DNA from: Gemmatimonadota bacterium
GTDB taxonomy: Bacteria; Gemmatimonadota; Gemmatimonadetes; Longimicrobiales; Gaopeijiaceae
Direction of reading: 5' to 3'
Assembly (NCBI GenBank): GCA_026706635.1
Contig: JAPOYJ010000021.1
Location: 1 to 34,706, forward strand
Length of the DNA: 34,706 nucleotides
Position numbers and translations under genes: made by a program. Within the stretch, counting starts at the first letter, position 1. Each line of letters begins with the position of its first letter. Of this stretch, positions 14,458 to 23,226 are shown piece by piece. The notes under the pieces were generated by a model, which saw only the letters and a list, made by a program, of their open reading frames with translations, was not told the DNA's origin and did no database searches.

Positions 14458-15255
14458 GTGGCTTCCAGAGGCGCCGATAGCAGGGCCGCGCCCAAGCGTG
14501 CGGATGGTGTCACCGTAATGGTGGTTCCAGGCGGGGGCGCGGGGACGCGCACCATTGAGCTGTCGCGGCGGCGCCTGTGGGTATCCGGCGTGATGGCTGC
14601 GATCCTCCTCGCTCTGATGGCGACGGTCACGGCCACCTGGGTGCCGCTCGCCCGCAAGGCGGCCACCACCGACGAGCTGGCCCGCCGAGTCGACTCTCTC
14701 CTCTTCGAGCAATCCCGCGTGGTCGAGGTGGTCCGGCGGATGGAGCTATTGGAAGACAAGCAGGGCCAGTTGGAACTCCGACTGCGGACCGGCGGCCCGA
14801 TCGACTCGGCACTCTGGGTGCCACTGCCGACCGACGCGGCCGGGGGCGCGACGATGGCGGCGGCCAGCGGCACGAGCGAGCCGACCGCGTGGCCGCTGGC
14901 AGTCGCCGGGGCCCTTACCCGGACGCACCTGGGCGGAGCGGCCGGAGACCACCGGGGCATCGACATAGCGGTGCCGAGCGGATCGTACGTGCGCGCGGCG
15001 GGCGACGGGGTGGTCATCGAGGCGGCCGAGGACCCCGACTACGGACTCTTCATCCTGATCGACCACGGCAACGGTCTCCGCACGCGCTACGGGCACGCCT
15101 CCTACCTGGTCCCCGACCGGGGGTGGGAGGTGCGCCAGGGCGAAGTCATCGCCCTCTCGGGATCGAGCGGCAGGTCTACCGCCCCGCACCTCCATTTCGA
15201 GATATTGAGGAACGGGCGGCCTATCGACCCCTTCACCATGGTCACACGTCCGTGA
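14458..15255 (+). CDS. M23 (LytM) family metallopeptidase
   Basis: This 265-residue protein has a short cytoplasmic N-terminus (VTVMVVPGGGAGTRTIELS), one transmembrane helix (VSGVMAAILLALMATVTATW) and a coiled-coil-like linker. A C-terminal M23 domain follows. The zinc site shows His165-x3-Asp169 (DHRGIDIAVPSG) and the HxH motif His244-Leu-His246 (APHLHFEI), as in active LytM endopeptidases that cut peptidoglycan cross-links. The start is uncertain: GTG 14458 with AAGGG upstream is my choice, ATG 14518 the alternative; longer readings run through the repeat remnant and are not credible. The bactofilin gene is 53 bases downstream; M23 peptidase and bactofilin genes are often neighbours and act together in cell shape. 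Confidence 0.85.
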   Translation: MASRGADSRAAPKRADGVTVMVVPGGGAGTRTIELSRRRLWVSGVMAAILLALMATVTATWVPLARKAATTDELARRVDSLLFEQSRVVEVVRRMELLEDKQGQLELRLRTGGPIDSALWVPLPTDAAGGATMAAASGTSEPTAWPLAVAGALTRTHLGGAAGDHRGIDIAVPSGSYVRAAGDGVVIEAAEDPDYGLFILIDHGNGLRTRYGHASYLVPDRGWEVRQGEVIALSGSSGRSTAPHLHFEILRNGRPIDPFTMVTRP

Positions 15256-15308
15256 GCGCGCGCTAGCGGGCGCGGCCACCTTCCACAGCGAGTAGCGGGG
15301 CGGGCAAC

Positions 15309-15764
15309 ATGTCTAGAGGCCGATCGGCGACGGCGACTTCCTCCGACAAGATCATCTCCATCATCGGACCTGGGATGCACGTCGTCGGAGACTGCCATTC
15401 CACCGACACCGTGCGCATCGAGGGCCGCCTGGAGGGTTCCGTGCGGGCGGACAAGGCCGTCGTGGTCGGTGAGGGCGGAGAGGTAACCGGCGACATTCGG
15501 ACCCAGGACGCCGTAATCGCCGGCCAGGTGAAGGGTGCCCTCGATGTGGACTCCCGCCTCGAGCTGCACGCGACGTGCGTAGTCGACGGCGAGGTGCGTG
15601 CCAAGCGCATCAGGCTGGACGAGGGAGGGATCGTGCATGGCAACATCAGCATCGGTCCCAAGGACGCGCCCCAGCATCCGCCCGCCCAGCCACAACTGAC
15701 CGATAGGCAGGGAGGCGGCGGGTCGCGAGGAGTCGCCAAGGGGAAGTTTGGCCACGGCAAGTAG
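15309..15764 (+). CDS. Bactofilin
   Basis: The 151-residue protein has the bactofilin (DUF583) beta-helix, with repeated short strands: HVVGDCHSTDTVRIEGRLEG, VRADKAVVVGEGGEVTGDI, DAVIAGQVKGALDV and CVVDGEVRAKRI. It has flexible ends with a proline/glutamine and glycine-rich C-terminal tail (HPPAQPQL, then GGGGSRG). Bactofilins polymerise into membrane-associated filaments without nucleotide and recruit peptidoglycan enzymes such as the M23 peptidase encoded just upstream. The stop overlaps the TTG start of the Nif3-like gene by 17 bases, so the three genes probably form one transcript. The ATG at 15309 has only a weak ribosome-binding site. Confidence 0.9.
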   Translation: MSRGRSATATSSDKIISIIGPGMHVVGDCHSTDTVRIEGRLEGSVRADKAVVVGEGGEVTGDIRTQDAVIAGQVKGALDVDSRLELHATCVVDGEVRAKRIRLDEGGIVHGNISIGPKDAPQHPPAQPQLTDRQGGGGSRGVAKGKFGHGK

Positions 15765-16545
15765 CTCGGGCCGAGCGTCGGCGACCCACACCGCAGCACT
15801 GGACGAGATTGCGCGGTTCCTGGACGGCTACCTGGAGGTGGAGGGCGCCCGGGACTACCCCCATGCCCTGAACGGCCTCCAGGTCGAGGGACCGAGGACG
15901 GTCGAGCGAGTCGCCGTCGCCGTGGACGCGAGCGAGGCCGTCATCGCCAAGGCGGGCCCTTGGGCCGATCTCCTCTTCGTGCACCACGGCCTCTTCTGGG
16001 GCGGCCTGCAGCCGCTCACCGGGCCGCTGTACCGGCGAGTCAGGGGTCTGATCGGGAGCCGCACAGCGCTCTACAGCTGCCACCTCCCCCTCGACCGACA
16101 CCCTGAGGTCGGCAACGCCGCGCTCGTGGCGCGTGGGTGCGGCGTGCGCGACATCGAGCCCTTCGGCGACTACCGGGGCTCCCCGGTCGGGTGGATGGGC
16201 GAGGTCGCTACGGTCTCCCTCGCTGGTCTTCGCGAATCCCTCGCGAACCACCTGGGCGGACCGGTGCGTGTGGTTCCCGGCGGCCCCGGGCAGGTTAGGA
16301 AGGTGGGGATCGTGACGGGTGCCGGAGGATCGGCCTTGCCGGAGGCCCGGGCCGCGGGGCTGGATGCGCTGATCACCGGCGAGGTGGGCCACCACAGCGC
16401 CGTCGACGCTCGCGAGGCCGGGGTTTCGCTCCTCCTGGGCGGACACTACGCCACCGAGGTAGGGGGCGTCAGGGCGGTTGCAGGCCTCCTGGAGGACCAC
16501 TTTGGCGTGCAGTGTCGGTTCGTCGACTCGCCCACCGGGTTCTGA
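15748..16545 (+). CDS. Nif3-like dinuclear metal center protein
   Basis: The 265-residue product belongs to the Nif3/DUF34 family. Signature segments are HALNGLQVEG near the start, VAVAVDASEAVIAKA, LLFVHHGLFWGG with paired histidines that bind metal, LYSCHLPLDRHPEVGN, and the C-terminal GEVGHHSAVDAREAGVSLLLGGHYATE, which supplies the other metal-binding histidine and glutamate residues. It has the short form of the family without the PII-like insert. The biochemical role is unsettled (GTP cyclohydrolase activity has been reported for a homologue). It starts at TTG 15748, preceded by GGGGAAG and overlapping the bactofilin gene. The next gene begins eight bases after its stop. Confidence 0.9.
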   Translation: MATASSSGRASATHTAALDEIARFLDGYLEVEGARDYPHALNGLQVEGPRTVERVAVAVDASEAVIAKAGPWADLLFVHHGLFWGGLQPLTGPLYRRVRGLIGSRTALYSCHLPLDRHPEVGNAALVARGCGVRDIEPFGDYRGSPVGWMGEVATVSLAGLRESLANHLGGPVRVVPGGPGQVRKVGIVTGAGGSALPEARAAGLDALITGEVGHHSAVDAREAGVSLLLGGHYATEVGGVRAVAGLLEDHFGVQCRFVDSPTGF

Positions 16546-16552
16546 CAGCCGC

Positions 16553-17365
16553 ATGAGGAACGGGTCCACGGTCACCTGCCCGGCGTGCCGCTACCCCGAG
16601 AACGCCGTCGCCGCCAACTACTGCGCCCGCTGCGGCGCGGCGCTCCGGGGCCCGCCATGCCCCGCCTGCGAGTCGCCGTCGGAGGTGGGGGACCGCTTCT
16701 GCACCGCCTGCGGAAGCGCCCTGCGGAGCCCGGGAGGCCGCCGTGCGGTCGCTCAGCCGAGGGTGGTCTGGGCGGCGGGCGGCATAGCCGCGGCGACGAT
16801 CCTGGTCGCAGTCGCGCTGCTCCTCCTCCGCCAGGGTGGATCGGCGCCCGCGGTGCCCCCGCCGGCCGTCCAGCCGGAGGCGATGGGTGCGCCCGGGGCA
16901 CTCGGACCGACCAGCGCTGTGGATCTGGGCTCGATGACTCCCCGGCAGGCCGCGGACCGCCTATTCGCGCGGGTGATGACCTCGCTCGAGAGCGGCGACA
17001 CGGCCCAGGCGACGCTCTTCCTCCCGATGGCCATCGCCTCGTACGACCGGATCGTCGCCCTTTCCCTCGACGACCGCTTCCACCTCTCGCTCCTGCACGC
17101 CGCGGCCGCCGACGGGGCTTCGGCGCTGGCCGTAGCGGAGGCCGGGCTGGCGGTCAGACCCACCCACCTCCTCTGCCTCGCCGCTGCGGCGCGGGCGGCG
17201 CTGATGGTCGGCGACGAGGCCAGGGCCCGGGGGCACTATCGCACCCTCGTTGACGCCTACGCGGAGGAAGTGGCCTCCGGGTTGCCGGAGTACAGCGCCG
17301 AGACGGGGCACGCCGACCTCCTGCCCGTGCTCCTCGAGGAGGCGCGCGAGCACCTCGGTTCCTAG
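16553..17365 (+). CDS. Double zinc-ribbon, single-TM, TPR-like protein
   Basis: This 270-residue protein begins MRNGSTVTCPACRYPE. It carries two zinc ribbons, CPACRYPEN with CARCGAALRG, then CPACESPSE with CTACGSALR. A transmembrane helix follows (VVWAAGGIAAATILVAVALLLL) and then an external helical domain. That domain resembles TPR repeats (DRIVALSLDDRFHLSLLHAA, ALAVAEAGLAVRPTHLLCLA and ARGHYRTLVDAYAEEVASGL). Zinc ribbon plus TPR proteins of this kind are common in Gemmatimonadota, with unknown function. The start is ATG 16553, with GACAGCC but no strong ribosome-binding site. It is in line with the Nif3-like gene and probably co-transcribed. Confidence 0.75.
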   Translation: MRNGSTVTCPACRYPENAVAANYCARCGAALRGPPCPACESPSEVGDRFCTACGSALRSPGGRRAVAQPRVVWAAGGIAAATILVAVALLLLRQGGSAPAVPPPAVQPEAMGAPGALGPTSAVDLGSMTPRQAADRLFARVMTSLESGDTAQATLFLPMAIASYDRIVALSLDDRFHLSLLHAAAADGASALAVAEAGLAVRPTHLLCLAAAARAALMVGDEARARGHYRTLVDAYAEEVASGLPEYSAETGHADLLPVLLEEAREHLGS

Positions 17366-17392
17366 CCGAGTGGCTGGATAGCCGAGTAGCTC

Positions 17393-18808
17393 GTGGACCG
17401 ACTCTCCACGCCTAGGGACGGCCACTCGCGCACTACTGGGCGGGGGACGGCCCGCTCCTTGCTGCTGATCTCTGCGCTCGCGGGTGCGGCGGGGGGTGCG
17501 GTGGCGACGGCACAGGAGGTGGGGAGGACGGCGAGTACGATCTTCGGAGTGGTCTACGACAGCACCGCCCAGGCTCCGCTGGCGGGCGCGAGGGTCGCCG
17601 TGGTCGGGACGTCGGCCGTCTCGGACACCGACGAGCTGGGACGCTACCGGATCGAGGGCGTCCCGACGGGCCCGCAGCGCCTGACCTTCTTCCACCCCCG
17701 ACTGGGCGTGCTCGGTGTAGGGGCCGGGGAGACCGGCGTTCTGGTGGCGGCCGAAGAGGAGACCGAGGCGAATCTCGCGGTGCCGTCGCACGAGACGATG
17801 CTGAACATCAGGTGCTCGGTCGCCGGACGCGACGGGGACGTATCGGTAGGAGGCACCGTGACCGACGAGATCACGGGCGTGCCGCTGCCAAGGGCGCGCG
17901 TCGCAGCTGCCCACCGCCGCAGGGCGGGAGCACCGCCCCGGGTGGTCGAGACCCGCACCGACCGAACCGGAAGGTACCTCCTTTGCAACTTGGTGAGCGT
18001 CCTCGAGCCGTCGTTGACCGCCCACTTAGGCACGAGCAAGTCCAGGCCGCATCTGGTCGGGCGTCCCGGCCCCCAGATCGTCGACCTGAGCATCCGGATC
18101 GCCGACCCGGTTGAGATCTCGGGAACGGTCCTCGACCACGCCACCCGGGCACCGCTCCCCGGCGCACGGGTACGTCTGCTCGGCGCCGACCGAGACCTCC
18201 TGGCCGACAGCGCGGGGCGCTTCGCGCTCTCGGGGGTCGCTCCAGGCGTGCACGCAATCAGGACCGACCACCTCGGCTACGCGCCGCGCATTGACTCGCT
18301 GACCGTCTTTAGCCGCGAGGCGCTGGGCCTCGAGATCCACCTGGCACCCCAGGCGGTGGAGCTGGCGCCGCTCGTCGTCACCGGGCGCAGAGGTGCGCCG
18401 GAGGTCTACACGACCCCGGGAACGCGCTTCTCCGGGCTGACCGAGGCGCAGGTCGACTCGGTGCTGCCGCGCGTGGCGGATGTGGCGTCGCTGCTTAGGG
18501 CCTCCTCCACTCCCGGCCTCTCGGTGCGGACCGTCTGGGTGCCCGACGCCCACGGGCTGGTGAGGGAGGGGCTCTGCGTGGAGGTGCAGCGGCGGCGCAG
18601 GGGCGGCGCGGCGAACGCCTGCAACATGGTCCACGTGCGCCTGAACGACGGCCCGGTCCCGGAGGCGATCTTCTTCCTGAAGGAGCTGAACCCGCAGGAT
18701 GTGCGCTGGCTCCAGGTGATCAACCCGATCGAGGCCGGGTTCCTCTACGGCGGGCGCGGCACCAACGGTGTGCTACTCATCTACACCAGATCCGGCGGCC
18801 CCGGATGA
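17393..18808 (+). CDS. Carboxypeptidase-regulatory-like / TonB-plug protein
   Basis: The 471-residue protein has an N-terminal signal segment (SLLLISALAGAAGGAVATAQ). Three carboxypeptidase-regulatory-like beta domains follow: FGVVYDSTAQAPLAGARVAV, GGTVTDEITGVPLPRARVAA and SGTVLDHATRAPLPGARVRL. The C-terminal plug-like domain has VELAPLVVTGRR and ends INPIEAGFLYGGRGTNGVLL. No barrel follows, so this is not a receptor; it may be a surface or periplasmic protein that mimics a plug. The GTG start at 17393 has a weak ribosome-binding site. Related modules occur in the lipoprotein at 4188 and the receptor at 24893. Its role is unknown. Confidence 0.7.
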   Translation: MDRLSTPRDGHSRTTGRGTARSLLLISALAGAAGGAVATAQEVGRTASTIFGVVYDSTAQAPLAGARVAVVGTSAVSDTDELGRYRIEGVPTGPQRLTFFHPRLGVLGVGAGETGVLVAAEEETEANLAVPSHETMLNIRCSVAGRDGDVSVGGTVTDEITGVPLPRARVAAAHRRRAGAPPRVVETRTDRTGRYLLCNLVSVLEPSLTAHLGTSKSRPHLVGRPGPQIVDLSIRIADPVEISGTVLDHATRAPLPGARVRLLGADRDLLADSAGRFALSGVAPGVHAIRTDHLGYAPRIDSLTVFSREALGLEIHLAPQAVELAPLVVTGRRGAPEVYTTPGTRFSGLTEAQVDSVLPRVADVASLLRASSTPGLSVRTVWVPDAHGLVREGLCVEVQRRRRGGAANACNMVHVRLNDGPVPEAIFFLKELNPQDVRWLQVINPIEAGFLYGGRGTNGVLLIYTRSGGPG

Positions 18809-18947
18809 TGCTAGGCGGATACCGGCCCATCCTGCTGCGCCCTCTCCGACTCCGACGCACCCACATCGGTCGGTGCCATTGCCTCCGCACGGGTCGCCCA
18901 CGAACTTACACCGTGGCGGCGAGGCGCCAATTTCCTCAGCGAGGGCA

Positions 18948-19964
18948 ATGACAAGACACTCCGCAGGACGCCTGACGGCCGCTACTGGCGCAATCGCCGT
19001 GCTCCTATCGGCGTGCGGGGGCTCCGAGCCGGGGTTGGCCCGGGGGAAGCTCATCTACGACGCCTGCGCTCCCTGCCACGGGGAGGACGGCGCCGGGAGG
19101 GAGGAGCTGGCGGCGCCGGCGATCGCGGGTGCCTTCGACTGGTACCTGAAGGCGCAGCTACTCAAGTTCCAGGATGGTGCCCGGGGCTACCACCACACGG
19201 ATCTCGAAGGGCTTCGGATGCGGCCGATGTCGCGTGCGCTCTTCGCCGACCGGGGCGACATCGAGTCGGTGGTCGAGTACGTCGTCAGTCTGCCGATCCC
19301 CGATCCGCCGCCCACCATCGAGGGGGGCGACCTGGAGGCGGGCGAGGCGGAGTACCTGGCTCTCTGCGCGAACTGCCACGGCCGCGACGGCCGCGGGGTC
19401 GAGACCGGTGTGCGCGAGCTGGACGCCCCTTCGCTCCTGCACCTGAACGACTGGTACCTGGAGTCCTCGATCGCCAAGTACCGCGACGGCGCCAGGGGAG
19501 TGGGGGACGCGGCCGGCGCCACCATGCGCGCACCAGTGGTCGACTTCACGGACGAACGCATTCGCAACGTCACCACCTACGTCATGTCGCTTCAGCGCCT
19601 GCCGAGGAAGGTCGCCGCTCCGCCTCCGCCTCCACTCGACCCTGTAGATGTCGATCCGGCGATCCTGCCCGAGGGAGTGACGCTGGCGATGGCGCAGGAG
19701 GGCCAGGAGATCTTCAACGGCGCCAAGGGAATCTGCTTCACCTGCCATCTGCGCGAGGGAACCGGAGGTCCGCTGGCGCCCAGTCTTACCGACGCCGTGT
19801 GGCTCAACATCGACGGGGAGTACGAGTCGATCGTGGAGATCGTCGTCGCTGGGGTTCCCCAGCCCACGCAGTATCCCGGCGTGATGCAGCCCCGTGCCGG
19901 CCGGCCGCTCACCGACGAACAGGTGCGCGCCGTCGCCGCCTACGTCTACACGCTCGGCCGCTGA
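18948..19964 (+). CDS. Triheme cytochrome c lipoprotein
   Basis: This 338-residue lipoprotein (LLSAC, Cys23) has three c-type heme sites: Cys40-Ala-Pro-Cys-His44, Cys140-Ala-Asn-Cys-His144 and Cys263-Phe-Thr-Cys-His267. Each has a plausible downstream methionine ligand (RMRPMSRA, TMRAPVVDF and GVMQPRAGRPL). The first two domains are paired repeats with similar DWYLKAQLLKFQDGARG and DWYLESSIAKYRDGARG segments, like the diheme c4/cytochrome c553 type. Standing first in the operon, it is likely to give electrons to the CuA centre of subunit II, as a lipid-anchored donor. The start is ATG 18948 with GAGGG upstream. The 139-base gap before it holds the promoter, with no element I can name. Confidence 0.9.
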   Translation: MTRHSAGRLTAATGAIAVLLSACGGSEPGLARGKLIYDACAPCHGEDGAGREELAAPAIAGAFDWYLKAQLLKFQDGARGYHHTDLEGLRMRPMSRALFADRGDIESVVEYVVSLPIPDPPPTIEGGDLEAGEAEYLALCANCHGRDGRGVETGVRELDAPSLLHLNDWYLESSIAKYRDGARGVGDAAGATMRAPVVDFTDERIRNVTTYVMSLQRLPRKVAAPPPPPLDPVDVDPAILPEGVTLAMAQEGQEIFNGAKGICFTCHLREGTGGPLAPSLTDAVWLNIDGEYESIVEIVVAGVPQPTQYPGVMQPRAGRPLTDEQVRAVAAYVYTLGR

Positions 19965-19970
19965 CCCGAA

Positions 19971-20153
19971 ATGGCTACAGGAAACCCCACCCCAGGTCGG
20001 AAGCACATGGAGCTCGCCGCGGCAATTCCTCCGCCTCCTCCCGACGAGTCCAACGAGGCGATAATCTTCGCCCGCAAGACGCTCGTCTGGACCTTCCGCC
20101 TGGCGGTGGGGTTCATCGGGGTGGCGGTGGTCTACACCTTCATACTGCAGTGA
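19971..20153 (+). CDS. Small single-TM protein in the oxidase operon
   Basis: The 60-residue product has a polar start, a proline run (IPPPPPDES) and one transmembrane helix at the end (TFRLAVGFIGVAVVYTFIL). It lies six bases after the cytochrome c stop and 17 bases before subunit II, so it belongs to the operon and is likely an oxidase accessory subunit or assembly factor. I do not recognise a family. The start could also be ATG 20007, which has GGAAG upstream and would give 48 residues. Confidence 0.65.
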   Translation: MATGNPTPGRKHMELAAAIPPPPPDESNEAIIFARKTLVWTFRLAVGFIGVAVVYTFILQ

Positions 20154-20170
20154 GAAAAGGGAGCTGACTG

Positions 20171-20899
20171 GTGGGTCTAGTGGAGCGCGTCGGGCACTTC
20201 TTCGACGACATCGGGCTGATCAGGATCGGGTCGTCGTACGCGGCGGACATCGACTTTCTGATCCTTCTCGTGCTCGTGGCGGTGGGGGTTTGGTTCCTCG
20301 CCGCCGAATCTGTCTTCATGTACTTCATCGTGAAGTTCCGGGAGAGGCCTGGGCACAAGGCCGACTACATCGACGGCACCAACAAGCGGCACAAGCGGTG
20401 GATCACCTATCCCCACCTCGCGGTGCTGGCCTTCGATGTTCTCATCGTCGTGGTCTCCTTCAAGGTCTGGCATAAGATCAAGATGGACCTTCCGGAGAAC
20501 CCGGACGCTGTCATCCGCGTGATCGGCCAGCAGTGGGCGTGGACCTTCCAGCACCCGGGCGCGGACGCCGAGCTTGACACGCCCGACGACATCTTCACCG
20601 TCGACGAGCTGCACGTCGAGAACGGTAAGCTATACCACTTCAAGCTCGAGGCGCTCGACGTCCTGCACAGCTTTTCCGTGCCGGTATGGCGCATCAAGCA
20701 GGACGCGGTCCCGGGACGCAGTATCACCGGGTGGTTTCAGCCGACCGTAATTGGGGAGTTTGACGTCCAGTGCGCCGAGATCTGCGGCTTTGGGCACGGG
20801 GTGATGGCGGGCAGGGTCATGGTCGAGGATCCCGCGACTCACTCCGCGTGGATCGAGGCCAACACGCCCGACGCCTACGCCGCGGTGCCGGCAGAGTAG
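20171..20899 (+). CDS. coxB: Cytochrome c oxidase subunit II (CuA)
   Basis: The 242-residue subunit has two transmembrane helices (about residues 28-56 and 80-100) and a periplasmic cupredoxin domain with the full CuA ligand set: His166, Cys201, Glu203 (backbone), Cys205, His209 and Met212, in CAEICGFGHGVMAG. The QQWAWTFQHPG segment is the conserved aromatic path for electron entry. There is no fused C-terminal cytochrome c domain; the separate triheme cytochrome c upstream probably fills that role. It starts at GTG 20171, preceded by GGGAG. It transfers electrons from cytochrome c to heme a of subunit I. Confidence 0.93.
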   Translation: MGLVERVGHFFDDIGLIRIGSSYAADIDFLILLVLVAVGVWFLAAESVFMYFIVKFRERPGHKADYIDGTNKRHKRWITYPHLAVLAFDVLIVVVSFKVWHKIKMDLPENPDAVIRVIGQQWAWTFQHPGADAELDTPDDIFTVDELHVENGKLYHFKLEALDVLHSFSVPVWRIKQDAVPGRSITGWFQPTVIGEFDVQCAEICGFGHGVMAGRVMVEDPATHSAWIEANTPDAYAAVPAE

Positions 20900-20918
20900 C
20901 GAGAACGGAGAGAGCGAA

Positions 20919-22652
20919 GTGGCCGAACCCGCAGTCGCCGTGATGGCCCACCACGAAGAGGAGGACCACGCGCACCACGGCCCCGAGGGATGGCTGAAGT
21001 ACCTCTGGTCCACGGACCACAAGGTCATCGCCATGCAGTACATGTTCACCGGCATGTTCATGGCGCTGATCGGCGGTTTCATGGCCTACGTCTTTCGCAT
21101 GCAGCTCGCCTTCCCCGGCATCAACGTGCCTGGCTTCGGGATGGTCTCGCCGGGCGAGTACAACGCCTTGGTGACCAACCACGGCACACTGATGATCTTC
21201 TGGGTCGCAATGCCGGTGCTCCTTGCGGCCTTCGGAAACTACCTGATTCCGCTGATGGTCGGGGCGGACGACATGGTCTTCCCCAAGATCAACCGACTTT
21301 CGTTCCAGATCTTCTTCCTGAGCACGATCGTCATCCTGGCGTCGCTCGTCGTGGAGGGAGGCGGCTTTGCCGGAGCATGGACCGCGTATCCGCCGCTATC
21401 GGCCAACGAGACCTACAACCTGACGCCGCTCGGAAGCACGCTCTGGGTCGTCGGAGTCGGCCTCGAGTTCGTGGCCTTCCTCCTGGGTGGGATCAACTTC
21501 ATCACCACCCTCATGAACTCGCGGGCGCCCGGCATGCGCGCCTTCGACGTGCCGATCGTGGTGTGGATGATCGTGGTGGCGAGCATTCTCTTCATGCTCT
21601 CGGTGGGTCCGCTGCTGGCCGGTGCGATCATGCTGATCTTCGACCAGACGCTCGGCACAGGGTTCTTCGACCCGGCGACCGGGGGCGATCCGATCCTCTG
21701 GCAGCACCTCTTCTGGTTCTTCGGCCACCCCGAGGTCTACGTCGTGCTCCTACCGGCGATCGGGGTCGTGGCGGAGATCATCACGACCTTTGCGCGCAAG
21801 AAGCTCTTCGGCTACCGGATCGTCATCTTCACGATCGTGGCGACGGGGGTGCTCAGCTTCTTCGTCTGGGCCCATCACCAGTTCATTGCGGGGATCGATC
21901 CGCGCATGGCCAACATCTTCACGGTCACGACGTTGCTGATCTCGGTCCCAATTGCCGAGATGTGCTTCGTCTACATCGCAACGCTCTACGGCGGCTCGAT
22001 AAGGCTCACCACGCCGATGCTCTGGGCGCTGGCATTCATCGCCGAGTTCCTGATAGGGGGCGTCACTGGTATCTTCCTGGGCGCCGCGGGCGCCGACATC
22101 TACTTCCACGACACCTACTTCGTGCTGGCGCACTTCCACTACACCTTCTTCCCGATTGCCATCATAGGGACCTTTGCGGCCTTCAGCTACTGGTTCCCCA
22201 AGATGTTCGGGAAGATGATGGACGAGCGCCTCGGCAAGTGGCACTTCTGGCTCACGATCATCCCCTTCAACTTCATCTTCATCCCCCTCTTCGTGCTGGG
22301 GATGGGAGGACAGCACCGGCGCATCTACAACTACGCGCACTTCCCGGAGCTGGCCATCCCCTGGTTCCAGAACATGAGGATCGTGGCAACGGTGTCGCTG
22401 CTCGTCATGCTCGCCGCGCAGCTCATCTTCTTCTACAACTGCTACAAGAGCTGGCGACGCGGCCAGAAGGCGCCGAGGAACCCCTGGAGGGCCAACTCCC
22501 TCGAGTGGACGACCGAGTCGCCGCCTCCGCACGGCAACTGGCGTCCCGACGAGCTGCCGGTCGTCTATCGGGGCCCCTACGAGTACAGCGTGCCGGATCG
22601 GGACGACGACTACTGGCCGCAGAGCGAACCCGATGGCCGGGGTGCCCGATGA
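20919..22652 (+). CDS. coxA: Cytochrome c oxidase subunit I
   Basis: The 577-residue catalytic subunit has twelve predicted transmembrane helices. Ligands are visible: His88 (NHGTLMIFW) and His407 for heme a, His405 for heme a3 (AHFHYTFF), and CuB His270, His319 and His320 (FGHPEVYV; WAHHQF). Tyr274 forms the cross-linked residue and Glu272 is present, so this is an A1-type heme-copper oxidase with a D-channel glutamate. It reduces oxygen to water and pumps protons. A C-terminal extension after the last helix carries RAPxNPW-like sequence (RNPWRANSLEWTTESPPPHG) as in many caa3/aa3 subunits I. It starts at GTG 20919 with GGAGAG upstream and its stop overlaps subunit III by four bases. Confidence 0.95.
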   Translation: MAEPAVAVMAHHEEEDHAHHGPEGWLKYLWSTDHKVIAMQYMFTGMFMALIGGFMAYVFRMQLAFPGINVPGFGMVSPGEYNALVTNHGTLMIFWVAMPVLLAAFGNYLIPLMVGADDMVFPKINRLSFQIFFLSTIVILASLVVEGGGFAGAWTAYPPLSANETYNLTPLGSTLWVVGVGLEFVAFLLGGINFITTLMNSRAPGMRAFDVPIVVWMIVVASILFMLSVGPLLAGAIMLIFDQTLGTGFFDPATGGDPILWQHLFWFFGHPEVYVVLLPAIGVVAEIITTFARKKLFGYRIVIFTIVATGVLSFFVWAHHQFIAGIDPRMANIFTVTTLLISVPIAEMCFVYIATLYGGSIRLTTPMLWALAFIAEFLIGGVTGIFLGAAGADIYFHDTYFVLAHFHYTFFPIAIIGTFAAFSYWFPKMFGKMMDERLGKWHFWLTIIPFNFIFIPLFVLGMGGQHRRIYNYAHFPELAIPWFQNMRIVATVSLLVMLAAQLIFFYNCYKSWRRGQKAPRNPWRANSLEWTTESPPPHGNWRPDELPVVYRGPYEYSVPDRDDDYWPQSEPDGRGAR

Positions 22653-23218
22653 GACCTATCGCGACCACGCGGGCCGCGACGGGAATCGCCACCGGTAAGC
22701 TCGCCGTCTGGTGGGTCCTCGCCTCCGAGGTCGTCATCTTCGGCGGGCTCCTCGCCTCGTACGTGATGTTCCGCCTCGGCCACCCAGAGTGGGCGGACGC
22801 GGCCGCCCTCACCAACACCAAGATTGGCGCCTTCAACACCCTCGTGCTCCTCACCTCGAGCCTCACCGCCGTCCTTGCACACCAGGCGGCGGAGCGTGGC
22901 AACGGTCGTCTGGCGGCGCGCTACCTGTACATGACGATCGGCGGAGCCGCGACCTTCATCGGGGTCAAGACGTACGAGTGGTGGTACGAGATCAGCCACG
23001 GGTACACGATCACCTCGAACGGCTTCTGGGCCTTCTACTATTCGGCAGCCGGGCTTCACGCATTCCACGTGATCGCCGGGGCGGTGATCATGGCGGTCGT
23101 GGCGCGCGACGCGGCACGCAACCTCGAGCTGCACCGCGTCGAGCTGATCGGAATATACTGGCACTTCGTCGACATCGTCTGGATCTTCCTGTTCCCGCTG
23201 CTCTACATAGCGAAGTAG
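22649..23218 (+). CDS. coxC: Cytochrome c oxidase subunit III
   Basis: The 189-residue protein has five transmembrane helices, the short form of subunit III without the first two helices. Typical segments are KLAVWWVLASEVVIFGGLLA, ALTNTKIGAFNTLVLLTSS, GVKTYEWWYEISHG, the YYSAAGLHAFHVIAGAVIM helix and IGIYWHFVDIVWIFLFPLLY. The ATG at 22649 overlaps the TGA of subunit I (ATGA). It stabilises subunit I and supports proton uptake. Confidence 0.92.
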   Translation: MRPIATTRAATGIATGKLAVWWVLASEVVIFGGLLASYVMFRLGHPEWADAAALTNTKIGAFNTLVLLTSSLTAVLAHQAAERGNGRLAARYLYMTIGGAATFIGVKTYEWWYEISHGYTITSNGFWAFYYSAAGLHAFHVIAGAVIMAVVARDAARNLELHRVELIGIYWHFVDIVWIFLFPLLYIAK

Positions 23219-23226
23219 AGGACGAG

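Noticed and set aside
20990-22648. Plus-strand frame fused to subunit III
   Set aside because: It is an out-of-frame shadow of subunit I; subunit III begins at ATG 22649.
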